9,951 bases of DNA, taken from Quisquiliibacterium sp. Its GTDB lineage: Bacteria; Pseudomonadota; Gammaproteobacteria; Burkholderiales; Burkholderiaceae_E. The stretch covers positions 1 through 9,951 of the forward strand of contig JALRBB010000089.1 in assembly GCA_023257915.1 (NCBI GenBank), written 5' to 3'. The notes under the pieces are model-generated. The model was not told the origin of the DNA. It ran no database searches and worked only from the letters and a program-made list of their open reading frames with translations. A program made the translations under genes and the position numbers. Within the stretch, counting starts at the first letter, position 1. Each line of letters starts with the position of its first letter. Of the stretch, positions 7,882 to 9,951 are shown in pieces.

Positions 7882-9396
7882 TCACCCTAGTTTTTGTCCC
7901 GCCGCCGTTTGTTCGGCTCGTGGCGCGACGATCCTCTTGTCGGGCCCCCGCAGGATAGCCGCAAACACCTGTTTGAGGTAAGCCGCCAGTGCGCGCCTCA
8001 TGTGCGCGCGCTCACCCTGCTGCATGCAGGCCAGCGCGTCACCAGCCAGCCCGGTTTCCGGATCGCTCCAGTCATGCGTCAGCACCGAGTCGTTCAACAG
8101 GCCGCATCGGCGCTCAGCGTAGAGCCCAGCCCAGACGTGTGGAAGCTTGGCCACTTCAGGCCGGCTTCGCGGCGTCGGTCCAAGCAGGCTCATCGCACCG
8201 CGACCGAGTAGCGACAGGCCAGGGTAAAAAACGCGCGCGAAATGCCCGGCCGGACAAACGCTCGCCGCATCCGGGCCACCGCGAACTCGCGCAATGACCG
8301 GCTGACCGCCGGTGACACGAATTCCTGCCGGCAAGGTGATTGCAATCGAGTCATAGTCTGCAGGCGAATCCGCGGCGCGACGGCGACACAACAGGTACAG
8401 CGGCGCGAGGAGAACCTGCAAAGCAATGACCGAAAGCCAGCGTCGCAGGCGAGCAAGTCGCGAATCTCGCAGCATCGGGGCGACCAGATGGGCGTCAGCC
8501 ACATCGGCGACCGTACCGAACTTCACGCTGGCCAGCCGATTGCCGCGCACGACTGACTCAACCACCTCCAACTCCTTGCCGACATAGGTTTCCGGCAGGA
8601 CGGCGCTGGAACGAATCGTCGTTCCCTGGTCCACGAAGGAACCGGATCCAATCGACGCATACGGACCAACCGTCGCGTCCGCCTCGATTCGTACGCCATC
8701 GCCGATATGCACCGGAGCGAGCAGGGTGGCGCTTGGATGAATCCTGGCACCGCGACCAATCCGAATCGGCGTCTGCTGCGCCTGCAACAAGGTCTGATCT
8801 GATTGCAACAGCGCTGCGAGTGAATGCGCTGCGAGGACGCAAGACTCGGGAAGAACGACCGCACGCGCAGCACAGACGGTTCCGTTTGAACCGTCCTCGA
8901 GCGACTCGGGAAACTGCATGTCGCGCAACACCGAGCCCGGGAGCATCGCCCATCCGCTCCAACGCTTGTGCGGCGAGTGCTGCACGAACAGAGCCACCCC
9001 ATCGCGGCCTGCCGGGCCGGGGAAATCTGTGGTCCCGTCTGTCGGAACCAGACAGGCATCGCCGATCAGGACCCACTGCTCCGACAACGGTCCAACACGT
9101 CGCACCAGTTGATCGACCCCCTGGCCCGAAGTGAGCGAGTGGAATTCAATCTGCATCCCCCAGCGCGCACCATCGCCGACAAGTGCCTTGATCAATACTG
9201 CGTCATTGCCCAATCCAACATGGACGACTTTGCATCCCTCACGCGCGAGGAGATCCAAGGAGCGATGCAGCAAGGACTTGCCTTGCAGCGGCAAGACCAG
9301 TTCTGGAACCGCGAACACCCGAGCCAGAGAACTGTAATCGGCAGGCGCGGCAAGCAATATCCCGATCGGGGGTGACGCATTCGTTGACTCAGCCAC
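7882..9396 (-). CDS. Composite protein: degenerate nucleotidyltransferase-like domain, left-handed beta-helix, and degenerate sugar-transferase-like tail
   Basis: Protein of 504 residues with three parts. Residues about 10-190 resemble an NTP-transferase fold (GILLAAP at 12-18, LPLQGKSLL at 35-43, IGDACLVP at 111-118), but the GxGTRxxPLT nucleotide loop is missing. Residues about 210-295 are hexapeptide repeats (IHPSATLLAPVHIGDGVRIE, 219-238) forming a left-handed beta-helix. A hydrophobic helix with a central proline (318-336, LLAPLYLL) follows, then a tail in which MSLLGPTP (402-409) matches the MTLVGPRP of the adjacent transferase. In that alignment the catalytic Asp-Glu reads Val-Phe (389-390), the Asp of GDM reads Ala 401 and the Arg of GPRP reads Thr 408. 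It therefore looks catalytically inactive in both enzyme parts, perhaps a scaffold or acyl/sugar-binding partner at the membrane. The GTG start follows the upstream stop without a gap; no other Met occurs before residue 81. Function unknown. Confidence 0.85.
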   Translation of the reverse strand: MAESTNASPPIGILLAAPADYSSLARVFAVPELVLPLQGKSLLHRSLDLLAREGCKVVHVGLGNDAVLIKALVGDGARWGMQIEFHSLTSGQGVDQLVRRVGPLSEQWVLIGDACLVPTDGTTDFPGPAGRDGVALFVQHSPHKRWSGWAMLPGSVLRDMQFPESLEDGSNGTVCAARAVVLPESCVLAAHSLAALLQSDQTLLQAQQTPIRIGRGARIHPSATLLAPVHIGDGVRIEADATVGPYASIGSGSFVDQGTTIRSSAVLPETYVGKELEVVESVVRGNRLASVKFGTVADVADAHLVAPMLRDSRLARLRRWLSVIALQVLLAPLYLLCRRRAADSPADYDSIAITLPAGIRVTGGQPVIARVRGGPDAASVCPAGHFARVFYPGLSLLGRGAMSLLGPTPRSRPEVAKLPHVWAGLYAERRCGLLNDSVLTHDWSDPETGLAGDALACMQQGERAHMRRALAAYLKQVFAAILRGPDKRIVAPRAEQTAAGQKLG

Positions 9397-9951
9397 TCAA
9401 TACGCTCCACGTCCAGTGATGACTGCGGGGATCGTCTTCAGCAGCAACCGCACGTCTGCCCGAAGGCTTTGTGTCTCGATGTATTCAACGTCGAGCTTGA
9501 CCTGCTCCGAGAAGGGGATCTCCGAGCGACCAGACACCTGCCAGATGCAGGTGAGACCTGGCGTCACATCAAGCCGGCGCCGATCGTCCAAGGTGTAGCG
9601 CTCGACCTCACTGACCAGCGCGGGGCGAGGCCCGACAAGGGTCATATCACCCTTGAGTACACACCAGAGCTGAGGCAACTCGTCAATGCTGGTTCTCCGG
9701 ATCAGGCGACCGATCCAGGTGATGCGCGGATCGCGCCGCATCTTGAAGGTCACACCCTCACGATGCTGATTCAGGCCTTCGAGCTTGCGACGCAACTCCT
9801 CCGCATTGACAACCATGGACCTGAACTTGGGAAAGGCAAATGGCTTGCCCCACTTGCCGACCCGCGTCTGCCAGAACAGGGCTGGCCCGCCATCGGTGAG
9901 CTTGATCGCCAGCGCGACCGTAACCATCAGCGGCGACGCCACGAGCAAGGC
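9397..9951 (-). CDS. Polyprenyl-phosphate sugar-phosphate transferase (exopolysaccharide initiating enzyme), 5' end outside the window
   Basis: The 3' part of a bacterial sugar transferase; 184 codons plus stop are present and the reading frame is open to the window edge, so the start lies beyond 9951. The family transfers a sugar-1-phosphate from an NDP-sugar to undecaprenyl phosphate at the inner membrane, the first step of polysaccharide assembly. Visible parts: the end of the membrane helix with its conserved proline (ASPLM), GPALFWQTRVG, KFRSM, the catalytic Asp-Glu in SIDELPQLW, KGDMTLVGPRP, PGLTCIWQVSGR and the C-terminal GRGAY common in ExoY/WbaP-type enzymes. All hallmark residues are intact. 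Whether the full protein is the short type or has an extra N-terminal multi-helix region cannot be seen, and the sugar specificity is unknown. Its TGA stop directly abuts the GTG of the composite gene. Confidence 0.95.
   Translation of the reverse strand, partial: ALLVASPLMVTVALAIKLTDGGPALFWQTRVGKWGKPFAFPKFRSMVVNAEELRRKLEGLNQHREGVTFKMRRDPRITWIGRLIRRTSIDELPQLWCVLKGDMTLVGPRPALVSEVERYTLDDRRRLDVTPGLTCIWQVSGRSEIPFSEQVKLDVEYIETQSLRADVRLLLKTIPAVITGRGAY
9405..9408 (-). promoter_or_regulatory. Ribosome binding site supporting the GTG start at 9396
   Basis: GGAG on the minus strand, 8 bases before the GTG at 9396 and inside the last codons of the sugar transferase gene. It supports GTG as the true start of the composite gene and suggests translational coupling. 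Confidence 0.65.

Noticed and set aside
7385..7981. Plus-strand open reading frame of 198 codons covering the STAS gene
   Set aside because: Antisense to the full STAS gene, which has the DSSGLG motif and a good ribosome site; the plus frame has no recognisable content.
9397..9948. Sugar transferase as a complete 183-residue protein starting at a TTG at 9948
   Set aside because: The frame stays open to the window edge and the TTG falls inside the conserved membrane-helix segment before ASPLM, so the true start is outside the window.

Overview
The window is a single co-directional block: seven protein-coding genes, all on the minus strand, packed with gaps of 0 to 109 bases (one pair overlaps by 4 bases). 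By eye the DNA is GC-rich (about 60%). Gene density, the domain types and the family resemblances suggest a proteobacterium, probably a gamma- or betaproteobacterium, but I see no rRNA, tRNA or other marker that fixes the taxon. Strong open reading frames on the plus strand are antisense shadows of these genes. I found no tRNA, rRNA, CRISPR array, insertion sequence or convincing promoter. Transcription therefore probably starts upstream of the window, beyond its right edge.

Layout in transcription order (right to left): (1) the 3' part of a polyprenyl-phosphate sugar-phosphate transferase, an exopolysaccharide initiating enzyme, cut by the window edge at 9951; (2) a 504-residue composite protein made of a degenerate nucleotidyltransferase-like domain, a left-handed beta-helix and a degenerate sugar-transferase-like tail; (3) a 112-residue STAS anti-sigma-factor-antagonist-like protein; (4) an 800-residue membrane-anchored PAS/PAS/PP2C (SpoIIE-type) phosphatase with a C-terminal RsbW-like ATPase domain; (5) a 627-residue hybrid histidine kinase, PAS-HisKA-HATPase-REC-HPt; (6) a 387-residue sugar-phosphate nucleotidyltransferase with beta-helix repeats; (7) a 589-residue PAS-GGDEF-EAL protein with an intact diguanylate cyclase site and a degraded EAL site.

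Taken together this looks like the regulatory end of an exopolysaccharide/biofilm locus. A nucleotide-sugar enzyme and an initiating transferase are encoded with a partner-switching module (phosphatase/kinase plus STAS), a phosphorelay kinase and a c-di-GMP enzyme. Comparable pairings known elsewhere are SypE/SypA controlling the syp polysaccharide of Vibrio fischeri, and HsbR/HsbA acting with the diguanylate cyclase HsbD in Pseudomonas. The points most worth a second look are the composite pseudoenzyme-like 504-residue protein, loss of the conserved adenine-contacting Asp in the RsbW-like domain, and the dead-looking EAL domain.
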